In this document: in pieces, positions 1 to 5,587 of the stretch
Numbering within the stretch: the stretch's first letter is position 1
How the letters are laid out: each line of letters begins with the position of its first letter
Virus record (IMG/VR): IMGVR_UViG_3300046747_000297
Coordinates: 1 to 47,331 of that record
DNA from: a virus
Reading direction: 5' to 3' (one strand)
Length of the DNA stretch: 47,331 nucleotides
Program-made: the position numbers and the translations under genes
Notes under the pieces: model-generated
Databases searched by the model: none
Told to the model about the DNA's origin: nothing
Seen by the model: only the letters and a program-made list of their open reading frames with translations

Positions 1-201
1 CTTCGAACACCCAGGACTGTTTAGACCCGGGTATTATAAATCGTAATGATTTCCACTACTTACGAGCTATAGTTATAAATCATCTTAGCTAGAATCAAAA
101 TAAATAAGCTAGTAGTTACGTACACTTGCGAGAGTCAAAAGAAAAGCACCAGACAGACTTGGCAGAATATATCGGTAAAGCCGTGATCAATACTGGTATT
201 G
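1..201. other. AT-rich gene-free left end
   Basis: No convincing gene lies here. Composition is strikingly AT-rich compared with the rest of the window. If the genome is circular or terminally redundant, this stretch joins the right end and separates the leftward accessory operon (ending at 202) from the terminase small-subunit start at 47285. It would then be the natural place for a late promoter and a packaging (cos/pac) site. The hexamer CTAGCT/AGCTAG recurs around 90-112. No cos overhang can be recognised by eye. Confidence 0.5.
33..38 (-). promoter_or_regulatory. consensus -10 box TATAAT, leftward
   Basis: The minus strand carries a perfect TATAAT at 33-38 within the AT-rich end. The -35 position 16-18 bases upstream has no good match, so it may be an activator-dependent late promoter or chance in AT-rich DNA. 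Transcription would run off the left edge, which in a circular molecule means into the terminase genes. Confidence 0.3.
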
Positions 202-426
202 CTATAAAAGATAGCCGTACCCGCCAAACAGTAAGGCCAGGCCCATAGCCAGGGTCGGAATCACTAGCGCGTACTGGAACCAACCCGGCTTGATCGTGCA
301 GCTCTGGCAAAGCGAGATAGTCCATATCCCTGCGCAGATCAGCCAGCCCCAACCCTCGTACAGCGAAAGGATCAGGCACACGCAGATCAGAGCTGCGACC
401 AAGCCTTGGTACACGTACGTCCTCAT
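202..426 (-). CDS. small membrane protein, 74 aa
   Basis: Function unknown. Most of the protein is hydrophobic, with about three likely membrane segments: residues 8-24 after MRTYVYQG, 27-43 and 52-74. The start chosen is the ATG at 424-426, which overlaps the stop of the upstream 57-aa gene as ATGA; a longer upstream reading would run antisense-like through that gene and is not used. It is the last gene of the leftward accessory operon. Two adjacent tiny membrane genes might act on the host envelope (for example superinfection exclusion or antiholin), but nothing in the sequence decides this. Confidence 0.65.
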   Translation of the reverse strand: MRTYVYQGLVAALICVCLILSLYEGWGWLICAGIWTISLCQSCTIKPGWFQYALVIPTLAMGLALLFGGYGYLL

Positions 427-596
427 GACCAAAGCACCACGAACGCGATCGCGTTCAGCACAAGGCACCCGAGCACTAGCCCTGCGGGTCGGGCTACAGC
501 GTTGAACCCTTCCGCGCGCATGTCCTTGATCGCGAACGCAAGCATGGCCAGCCAGAACATGAGGTCCAGGCCCAGTGCTGCACTTACCCAGATCAC
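423..596 (-). CDS. small membrane protein, 57 aa
   Basis: Function unknown. The reading frame starts at GTG 594-596 and ends with Ser before TGA 423-425. Both ends form 4-base overlaps with neighbours (GTGA upstream, ATGA downstream), the main evidence that it is real. Two hydrophobic segments are visible, about residues 2-22 and 38-56 (the latter VLGCLVLNAIAFVVLW-like), separated by a short charged loop containing KDMRAEG. This looks like a two-helix membrane hairpin. It may work with the adjacent 74-aa membrane protein. Confidence 0.6.
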   Translation of the reverse strand: MIWVSAALGLDLMFWLAMLAFAIKDMRAEGFNAVARPAGLVLGCLVLNAIAFVVLWS

Positions 597-763
597 AGCG
601 ACACCGAGCCCGTTGCTGTCCCACCAAAACGCGGACGGTACTTAGCGCCCATGCGGAACCACGCGCTTAGGGGTTGGGCCGCAAGCCGTCGCGCCTTGCG
701 CTCGTCCTTGCTCAGGCCTTGGCTGATACGCACTTGCAACAGGCGCTTTTGCTCTTTGTTCAT
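593..763 (-). CDS. small basic hypothetical protein, 56 aa
   Basis: Unrecognised. It begins MNKEQKRLLQVRISQGLSKD, followed by a basic stretch (ERKARRL) and an aromatic/arginine-rich tail. The ATG at 761-763 lies 4 bases after the stop of the upstream 59-aa gene, and the gene ends in a GTGA overlap with the next. It is probably soluble and nucleic-acid- or membrane-surface-associated by charge. No catalytic motif is visible. Confidence 0.6.
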   Translation of the reverse strand: MNKEQKRLLQVRISQGLSKDERKARRLAAQPLSAWFRMGAKYRPRFGGTATGSVSL

Positions 764-767
764 GGCT

Positions 768-947
768 CTACTTCTTTCCGCGGAGCTTGTCCGCCCCGTC
801 CTTGAGGTCCACCTTGCCGAACACGGCCCGGAACCTACGCACCAGGGCCACCTTGAAAATCGGCTTGTCTGCAAAGCGGTCCATCCAGCGCCCGAAAGCC
901 GAGCTCGCGGCCTGGGCGGCCTTGTCTTTGATCTCGTTCTTATTCAT
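768..947 (-). CDS. small hypothetical protein, 59 aa
   Basis: Unrecognised. It starts MNKNEIKDKAAQAASSAFGR and ends with a lysine-rich tail. The ATG at 945-947 overlaps the stop of the upstream zinc-binding gene (ATGA) and has GAGGT a few bases upstream, which fixes the start. The middle is amphipathic with several Arg and Phe residues (RFADKPIFKVALVRRFRAVFG). No function can be inferred. Confidence 0.6.
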   Translation of the reverse strand: MNKNEIKDKAAQAASSAFGRWMDRFADKPIFKVALVRRFRAVFGKVDLKDGADKLRGKK

Positions 948-1204
948 GCGTGTACCTCGACCGGGTCTGGCCCGGAATGACACTGGCCACAGCGGGCCCC
1001 AAACTTACGCCCGAACGACGGGCATGGGACACCATGCGGGCAACGGTGACCAAACGAGTGGTACCACTCGCGGGTGGCTACGTCCGGGTGCATGTCGTCC
1101 GGGTGCGGCGCGCGCGTACCACAGCAAGGGCAGATCGCGCGCTTGGTCTCGTCCTTGGAAAAGGCGTACCGTGCGAGCTCGTTCGCGAGCTTAGGGTGGC
1201 TCAC
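944..1204 (-). CDS. zinc-ribbon-like protein, 86 aa
   Basis: Function unknown. It has clustered metal-ligand residues: CPCC near residue 25, several His, HRCPHGVPCP around residues 53-62, and CGQCH near the C-terminus, so it probably binds one or two zinc ions. The start is GTG at 1202-1204, overlapping the upstream stop as GTGA. It sits in the leftward accessory operon between a ribbon-helix-helix-like gene and a tiny basic protein. Similar small Cys/His proteins in phages are often nucleic-acid or host-protein binders; that is family knowledge, not shown here. Confidence 0.65.
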   Translation of the reverse strand: MSHPKLANELARYAFSKDETKRAICPCCGTRAPHPDDMHPDVATREWYHSFGHRCPHGVPCPSFGRKFGARCGQCHSGPDPVEVHA

Positions 1205-1515
1205 GTCCCCAGGGCAGCACGGGCGCGCGCAACATCCTTTTCGAGTGAGAAAGCACCGATAGCCATGAGCACGACTAGGCGACAGTACAGATTCGTAGGC
1301 AGGCCTAAAGCCTCGACCCGGGTACGTAGTGCGTCGATCGCGTCCACTTGGGGGGTAAGAACAGCGGACTCGACCAACTCTCGTACCAAGGTACCAAGCG
1401 GCTTACCGCAAGCAGCCTGAGCAAGTAGTTCATGCTCGTCCTGGCTTAGCCTGACCTCGAGTGGTGGGGCCGCGCGGGGTGGGGCCAACCTAAAGCGTAC
1501 TGAGTAGGTTCTCAC
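1201..1515 (-). CDS. possible ribbon-helix-helix regulator, 104 aa
   Basis: The segment LEVRLSQDEHELLAQAA followed by GTLVRELVESAV (about residues 19-50) has the pattern of a ribbon-helix-helix DNA-binding domain: a short beta strand, helix A, turn, helix B. The C-terminal half (IDALRTRVEALGLP and the following hydrophobic helix) may mediate oligomerisation. It starts with GTG at 1513-1515 and ends in a GTGA overlap with the zinc-ribbon gene. It is one of few regulator candidates in the window. It could instead be an antitoxin-like protein, but no adjacent toxin is recognised. Confidence 0.5.
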   Translation of the reverse strand: MRTYSVRFRLAPPRAAPPLEVRLSQDEHELLAQAACGKPLGTLVRELVESAVLTPQVDAIDALRTRVEALGLPTNLYCRLVVLMAIGAFSLEKDVARARAALGT

Positions 1516-1549
1516 GCTTTCAATCCTACCACGCGGCCTGAACGCCCGG

Positions 1550-1705
1550 TCAATGGCATTTTCGCTCTAGGGCCTGGCGGATACCCCTGAGCTCGGTCAC
1601 CAGGGCGCGAACATCCGAGCCCATGTCCGCCTTGGCCTCGGACACGCAGCGCCCGAAAAAGCAGGCCCCGACGAAAACCCCGACCACAAACCACATGCTT
1701 TTCAT
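1550..1705 (-). CDS. small membrane-anchored protein, 51 aa
   Basis: Unrecognised. The N-terminal hydrophobic segment MKSMWFVVGVFVGACFFG is a single membrane anchor or uncleaved signal. It is followed by a short helix with DMGSDVRALVTELRGIRQAL, a heptad-like amphipathic pattern suggesting a small coiled coil. A purine-rich ribosome site (GGAAGG) precedes the ATG at 1703-1705. This arrangement resembles small phage membrane proteins of unknown role. Confidence 0.55.
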   Translation of the reverse strand: MKSMWFVVGVFVGACFFGRCVSEAKADMGSDVRALVTELRGIRQALERKCH

Positions 1706-1707
1706 AA

Positions 1708-1917
1708 CTACCAACCTTCCCTGGTGACCAGGACCTCGCGGACCTCGCACCCGTTGTCGTTCACGCACCACTCACGCCCGATGTACGTGAAGTACGTCTT
1801 GATCTCGATCGGTGCCTCGTCCAAGGGCATGCACCCAGCGGCCTCGAGTTCCGCGCCCAGGCGCTCACTCAGTTCGTAGTCCGCTTGGATCCGGCTTTCG
1901 TCGTGGTGTCCCAACAT
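1708..1917 (-). CDS. hypothetical acidic protein, 69 aa
   Basis: Unrecognised. Acidic; begins MLGHHDESRIQADYELSERL and contains two Cys late in the chain (WCVNDNGCEVREVLV). It ends 2 bases before the membrane-anchored 51-aa gene, consistent with one operon. No strong ribosome site precedes the ATG at 1915-1917. Confidence 0.5.
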   Translation of the reverse strand: MLGHHDESRIQADYELSERLGAELEAAGCMPLDEAPIEIKTYFTYIGREWCVNDNGCEVREVLVTREGW

Positions 1918-1941
1918 CGTGATTTAAGTGTCGCCCAGGCG

Positions 1942-2157
1942 TTACTCGCTATGCAATGACTTTCCGCAGTCGTCGCACCTAGGGCTTAGCCGGGTGCGGC
2001 CCCTGCACACGTGCTGGGCGGGGCCTTCCGTGACCAGGACGATCACAGACGCGAACACCCAGACCACAAACGCGACCCCGAGCGTCCCCGGCCAGTCGAG
2101 GTGAGTGGCCGTAGTGAACGAACTTGCGACGGCACACAGATACGGAAGATTTCTCAT
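1942..2157 (-). CDS. small membrane protein with C-terminal Cys pair, 71 aa
   Basis: Function unknown. A hydrophobic segment at about residues 27-43 (LGVAFVVWVFASVIVLV) is followed by a tail with Cys residues (HVCRGRTRL and CDDCGKS), suggesting a membrane anchor plus a small metal-binding knuckle. The ATG at 2155-2157 has AAGGA 4-8 bases upstream. It is the first gene of the leftward accessory run, next to the repeat-rich non-coding block, from which its promoter presumably fires. Confidence 0.55.
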   Translation of the reverse strand: MRNLPYLCAVASSFTTATHLDWPGTLGVAFVVWVFASVIVLVTEGPAQHVCRGRTRLSPRCDDCGKSLHSE

Positions 2158-2239
2158 ACATCCTTACTTTTTCGGGCCTGTAGCGGCGTAGCAAAAGGGT
2201 GCTACAGAAATCGCCCTTTAGTTTCCAGTGGTTAGGGCA

Positions 2240-2258
2240 TTGTAGCGGTGTAGCGGGC
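2240..2258 (+). repeat. left arm of 19-bp perfect inverted repeat
   Basis: Contains two TGTAGC hexamers 8 bases apart. Its reverse complement is found perfectly at 2436-2454, 177 bases away, with the AT/pyrimidine-rich tract between. Probably a binding site for the replication protein or a regulator. Confidence 0.75.
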
Positions 2259-2435
2259 AAACCCTAATTGTACCTCTAATTAATTCGTCCCCTTCCCTCT
2301 CTCTCTCTCCTCTATTTTATTCTTCGCTATCTCTAATTCTTAGGTTGGATAAGAAGAAACCCCCGCTACAGTGCTACAAGCCTAGGTAAGTGCTTAGTAC
2401 GCCTCAGGGTTTGGTGTAGCACCCCCAACGCTACA

Positions 2436-2454
2436 GCCCGCTACACCGCTACAA
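2436..2454 (-). repeat. right arm of 19-bp perfect inverted repeat
   Basis: Perfect reverse complement of 2240-2258. It overlaps the last codons and stop of the primase-polymerase/helicase gene, so the repeat also encodes the terminal residues FVAV. Retention of the exact repeat inside coding sequence argues it is selected as DNA. Confidence 0.75.
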
Positions 2455-4786
2455 AAGTGGTGTTCGGGGACACGGAACTCACTTCTTTTGCCACGAGCTC
2501 CGCTATTTCCTCGTACAAACCGAGCTTTTGCCCCGCTCTCAGTACAAGACCGCCCTTTACCTCACTACGCCTGATAACCTGCGACCCCTCGCGAAATGAA
2601 CGCGATGTAGCAGGGACTGTGATCAGGTCCCACACAGAACCGAGGTCCTCAGGGGTGTCCTGGTCAGTATTGAGCGTGGACCAGTCCTCGATCAGGCGCT
2701 TCCGGTTTAGCCACACGCGGCCGTCCTCGACCCTCACGGCCTCGTTCCGGCGGACAAGCGCGGTCACGATCGCGCGCAGGACCGGGGACGTGCCCTTGGA
2801 GTCCCCTGAGAGCAGGTCCGAGACCCCGCCCCGGCCCTCGACCAGGAACCGGGACCCCAGCGCCACGGCCCTTTCACGGGCCAGCCAGGACACGTGCCGC
2901 ACAAGACCCCGTCCTTGCACCCATGCCTCGGTACGCGCGCGGCCGCCGATCTCGGTCAAGTACCCCGCCGTGGCCGGGGAAGGCTCTAAAAGCAGGACGC
3001 GCTGGTCCAGGGCCGCGACGTCAGCCACCGTGAGCTCGCGCCCAAAGCGAAAGTTGCCGTGGTGATTTGTCATGAGCAAAACGCGCACGCACCCGACCAT
3101 GGGCGCGGCTTTGATGTACTTGTCTGCGACGGCGCGGGTCGAGTCCCCCACAAGCTTCTTGAGCTCATCCACGGCATTGACCCCGGGCCCGGCTGCCAGA
3201 GACTCGTCCGCGATCACTAGGGGACACCGCACAAGGCGGCCGCTATAAGGGCCGATCGCATCCGCGAACGAGACGCCGCCTCCGCCGCCTTCAAACATGG
3301 CCGCGAGACCGTCATTCAAGAGACCTTTGCCGACGCCAGGCATAGCCTTTGCCATCACTGCACAGGTAGGGCGGTCGAAGCGCGCGAAGGTCGCGAGCCA
3401 GTCCAGGAACGGCTCATGCTGCGCGCCAGAGAACAGCTCTAGCCACTTGGCTATCTCTGGGTTGTACTCTGGCACAATTTCAGGCACGACCACGGCCCGG
3501 TAAAGGAGCGTGTCGGCCTCGAGGCGGGTATCCCCGTACAAAACGTAGTGCACGCGCGCCGGGACCTTCCCGTAGTCGTACAAGAGCCGGTTCGCGGGTT
3601 TTGGCATCCAGGCACCGGCCTTGAATTCGCCTAGGACCAGGGCGTCCACGTGGGCCAACGTGTCCCGGGCGCGCGCCGGCGTAAGGTCCGGAGTGAAAGG
3701 CCCTTCGTACCCAGCCGCGCCCTTGAGGAAATAGCCCTGGTCCGTACCGAGGACAAAGTCCTTGGCGGCCAGTGAGGTCTCGCGCGCCAAGGCCAGATTG
3801 GCCGCGTACGTTGTCACCTTGCGCAACAGCTTGTCCGCCTCGCTATCGCCCTTGATCTCGGCCGAGGCCTTGTCCAGCGCGTGGCCAGAGCGGGAGCCTA
3901 GGTAGTCGCTCAGCAAGGCCTCGTACTCGGCTTTGTCCGCGAGCTCGCGCGCCTTTCGCTCAGCCACCGGGGCTAGCTTCTGTGTCAGCTTCTCGGCCAC
4001 GTACTCAACCGTGGTAGCTGCCTGGTCCTCGGCCTCGACCGCCATGCACGAGCCCAGGAACAAGAACGCCGTCCCGGCGGGGTCAAGGTCCGGGAACTTG
4101 GTCACGAGCCCCATGCACAGGCGGGACAGTGCGTCGTCCCGGCCGCCCTTGGTACCCCAGGCAAGCCCGCCCACGACCGCGGCCGCGTCTGAGCGCAGGC
4201 CGGGGGGGCCGTCCGCGGCGAAGGCCACCAGCTCCGCATGAGTGAGGGCCCGGCGGTCCTCGGGGGCCACGATAAGCCCGGACGCGTCCACGGGGGACTG
4301 TGCGGGGGCCTTGGTCGCCAGGGCCGTGAGCACCCACTCAGGGGCCGGGACAGGGTCCCTATAGTCGAGCACGTCCGGCCAGGCGATCACGTACCCGCCG
4401 GCGCCGCGCGTATCCACGCCACGGCCGAGGGTATCCACGCCGGTTTTTCCAGTACCAGTGAAGTACACGTGGAACCCGCCGGACCGGGTCTTAACGGTGT
4501 AGGTGTCGGGCTCGCCACCGTTCGCCTGGCACAGGTCGATCCAGACCCCGGACCCTTGCTTCCCGTTCTTGTCGTCCAGGTCCACGACGAGCAAGCCGCT
4601 TTGCCCGCACGAGATCCCGACCAGGGCGTTAGGCCATTGCTTGGCCCAGGCGCGAATGTGGTCCGGGTGCGTGCTGGCCGCCTTCTGCCAGGCCTTGATC
4701 AGCGGTCGCTTGTCCTTGTCCTTGCAGGGGAACACGTGCCACCCGCGCGCCACCAAGGCCAAGGCCTGGTCAAGGAACCCGCTCAT
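2441..4786 (-). CDS. bifunctional primase-polymerase / helicase, 781 aa
   Basis: Replication initiation protein. Residues about 1-160 form an archaeo-eukaryotic-type prim-pol domain with the metal-binding VVDLDD (69-72) and the later GFHVYF motif (104-109). The C-terminal half is a P4/D5-like superfamily 3 helicase with Walker A PGVGKG (about 483-488) and Walker B PLVIADES (about 522-529). It would synthesise primers and unwind DNA at the origin, probably the repeat block that begins at its own 3' end. The ATG at 4784-4786 overlaps the upstream HTH gene stop (ATGA) and has AAGGTGA upstream. The phage also encodes PolA, so this is more likely the primase/helicase than the main polymerase. Confidence 0.88.
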   Translation of the reverse strand: MSGFLDQALALVARGWHVFPCKDKDKRPLIKAWQKAASTHPDHIRAWAKQWPNALVGISCGQSGLLVVDLDDKNGKQGSGVWIDLCQANGGEPDTYTVKTRSGGFHVYFTGTGKTGVDTLGRGVDTRGAGGYVIAWPDVLDYRDPVPAPEWVLTALATKAPAQSPVDASGLIVAPEDRRALTHAELVAFAADGPPGLRSDAAAVVGGLAWGTKGGRDDALSRLCMGLVTKFPDLDPAGTAFLFLGSCMAVEAEDQAATTVEYVAEKLTQKLAPVAERKARELADKAEYEALLSDYLGSRSGHALDKASAEIKGDSEADKLLRKVTTYAANLALARETSLAAKDFVLGTDQGYFLKGAAGYEGPFTPDLTPARARDTLAHVDALVLGEFKAGAWMPKPANRLLYDYGKVPARVHYVLYGDTRLEADTLLYRAVVVPEIVPEYNPEIAKWLELFSGAQHEPFLDWLATFARFDRPTCAVMAKAMPGVGKGLLNDGLAAMFEGGGGGVSFADAIGPYSGRLVRCPLVIADESLAAGPGVNAVDELKKLVGDSTRAVADKYIKAAPMVGCVRVLLMTNHHGNFRFGRELTVADVAALDQRVLLLEPSPATAGYLTEIGGRARTEAWVQGRGLVRHVSWLARERAVALGSRFLVEGRGGVSDLLSGDSKGTSPVLRAIVTALVRRNEAVRVEDGRVWLNRKRLIEDWSTLNTDQDTPEDLGSVWDLITVPATSRSFREGSQVIRRSEVKGGLVLRAGQKLGLYEEIAELVAKEVSSVSPNTTFVAV

Positions 4787-4938
4787 TTGGTCACCTTGGC
4801 CGCGTCCAAGGCCAGCTTTGCCGCCCTCGAGACTTTGTCCCCGGCCAGGTACTTACGTACGGTTCGCACGTCCAAAAGGGTTTTGGCCGACAGTTCCCGG
4901 GCCCTGCGTTCGTTTTGTTCAGGGGTCGCTTTTCTCAT
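4783..4938 (-). CDS. small helix-turn-helix protein, 51 aa
   Basis: Probable DNA-binding regulator. It starts MRKATPEQNERRARELSAKT; residues about 17-36 read like a helix-turn-helix (KTLLDVRTVRKYLAGDKVS), in which VRTVRKYLAG resembles a recognition helix. The ATG (4936-4938) directly abuts an 18-bp near-palindrome at 4939-4956, as expected for an autoregulated Cro-like protein. The stop overlaps the primase start (ATGA), so it is co-translated with replication functions. No dimerisation or cleavage domain of a CI repressor is present. It could alternatively be a replication accessory protein. Confidence 0.65.
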   Translation of the reverse strand: MRKATPEQNERRARELSAKTLLDVRTVRKYLAGDKVSRAAKLALDAAKVTK

Positions 4939-4956
4939 GTGCTGCGATCGTAGCAC
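4939..4956. promoter_or_regulatory. 18-bp near-palindrome, likely operator
   Basis: GTGCTGCGATCGTAGCAC is a palindrome except for one symmetric base pair and is centred on CGATCG. It lies between the leftward HTH gene (start at 4938) and the rightward promoter at 4964-4992. A protein bound here would block the leftward start and might influence the rightward promoter. The adjacent HTH protein is the obvious candidate ligand; that is inference. Confidence 0.55.
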
Positions 4957-4963
4957 TTAGCCG

Positions 4964-4992
4964 TTGCAAACGTGTACAGGCCTGCGCATGCT
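4964..4992 (+). promoter_or_regulatory. rightward promoter, TTGCAA-N17-CATGCT
   Basis: A -35-like TTGCAA (4964-4969) and a -10-like CATGCT (4987-4992) are separated by 17 bases. Only 7 bases separate the -10 from the ATG at 5000, so the transcript would start at or next to the initiation codon. The same geometry occurs before 19039, 44476 and the holin-like gene at 24023. The -10 match is weak. Confidence 0.45.
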
Positions 4993-4999
4993 TGCAGTC

Positions 5000-5587
5000 A
5001 TGAACAAAGCCGACCTGCTCAAGTCCATGTCCGAGCTACACGCCTGTCCAGAAGCAACCGAGTATGTCCAAGACCACGCTTCGGACAGCGCAAAAGAGAT
5101 CGGGCAAACCTGTGATCGTCCGGACTGGCTGATCTGGTTTCTGGTCAGGCAGCCTACGGCACGCGCTAAGGTGATCAAGTTCTCGTTCTCTTGTGCGGAC
5201 CGAGCTGTAAGGCAGTACGCGCCTAAGGCACTAGAGGCCGACGGGCTGACAGCCGAGGCCGAGGCACTTAGAGCACTCCCTGAGATCGTGGACGAGAGAA
5301 CCGCCTACGCCGCCGACAACGCCGCCTACGCCGCCGCCAACGCCGCCTACGCCGCCTACGCCGCCTACGCCGCCAACGCCGCCAACGCCGCCTACGCCGC
5401 CAACGCCGCCAACGCCGCCTACGCCAACGCCGCCAACGCCGCCAACGCCGTCCACGCCGGCGCCGCCCACGCCGCCGCCGCCGCCTCCGCCGCCCACGCC
5501 GCCGGCGCCGACGCCGCCGCCGCCTACGCCGCCGAACGCACCCACCAGCTCAAAGACTTGCACGCGATCTGGTGTGAGGTCGTTTGA
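5000..5587 (+). CDS. Ala-rich triplet-repeat protein, copy A, 195 aa
   Basis: Unknown function. Residues 1-98 form a conserved head starting MNKADLLKSMSELHACPEAT with DWLIWFLVRQ and FSFSCADRAVRQYAPKALEA motifs. Residues about 100-178 are a three-residue repeat (Tyr/Asn/Asp/His-Ala-Ala). The tail KDLHAIWCEVV is non-repetitive. The layout, a head followed by an Ala-rich helical array, resembles phage proteins annotated as Imm-5-like putative immunity proteins; I recognise the style, not a proven role. A near-identical paralogue lies at 19039. The ATG at 5000 matches that of copy B and follows a leaderless-type promoter. Its stop overlaps the next TTG start. Confidence 0.75.
   Translation: MNKADLLKSMSELHACPEATEYVQDHASDSAKEIGQTCDRPDWLIWFLVRQPTARAKVIKFSFSCADRAVRQYAPKALEADGLTAEAEALRALPEIVDERTAYAADNAAYAAANAAYAAYAAYAANAANAAYAANAANAAYANAANAANAVHAGAAHAAAAASAAHAAGADAAAAYAAERTHQLKDLHAIWCEVV
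5300..5535 (+). repeat. 9-bp tandem repeat array, GCC-NNC-GCC type
   Basis: The coding repeat is built from 9-base units that read mostly TACGCCGCC or AACGCCGCC, giving Tyr-Ala-Ala and Asn-Ala-Ala. The variable codon almost always ends in C. The array would be prone to slippage and to recombination with the second copy at 19341-19577. The opposite strand yields long Gly/Val frames that are artefacts. Confidence 0.85.

Larger units (their letters stand above)
2158..2454. other. candidate replication origin, repeat-rich
   Basis: Gene-free block with about ten copies of the hexamer TGTAGC/GCTACA (or a one-base variant). Several come in pairs spaced exactly 8 bases (2179/2187, 2241/2249, 2365/2373, 2440/2448). 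Left copies mostly read TGTAGC and right copies mostly GCTACA, giving overall dyad symmetry around an AT- and pyrimidine-rich tract (about 2259-2345). The primase-polymerase/helicase gene ends inside the right arm. Iterons flanking an AT-rich element next to the initiator-type gene are the usual look of a phage or plasmid origin; the assignment is inference. Confidence 0.5.

Noticed and set aside
2281-2345. Pyrimidine tract as a CRISPR or microsatellite locus
   Set aside because: Short CT run only, no spacer/repeat periodicity; better explained as part of the origin-like block. No CRISPR array exists in the window.
3933-4960. Plus-strand frames over the primase-helicase gene
   Set aside because: Opposite-strand shadows of a well-conserved gene in GC-rich DNA; no motifs or ribosome sites.
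5231-5563. Long Gly/Val-rich reading frame on the minus strand opposite the Ala-repeat gene
   Set aside because: It is the reverse complement of the GCC-NNC repeat. Same artefact at 19270-19710. No start signal or operon context.
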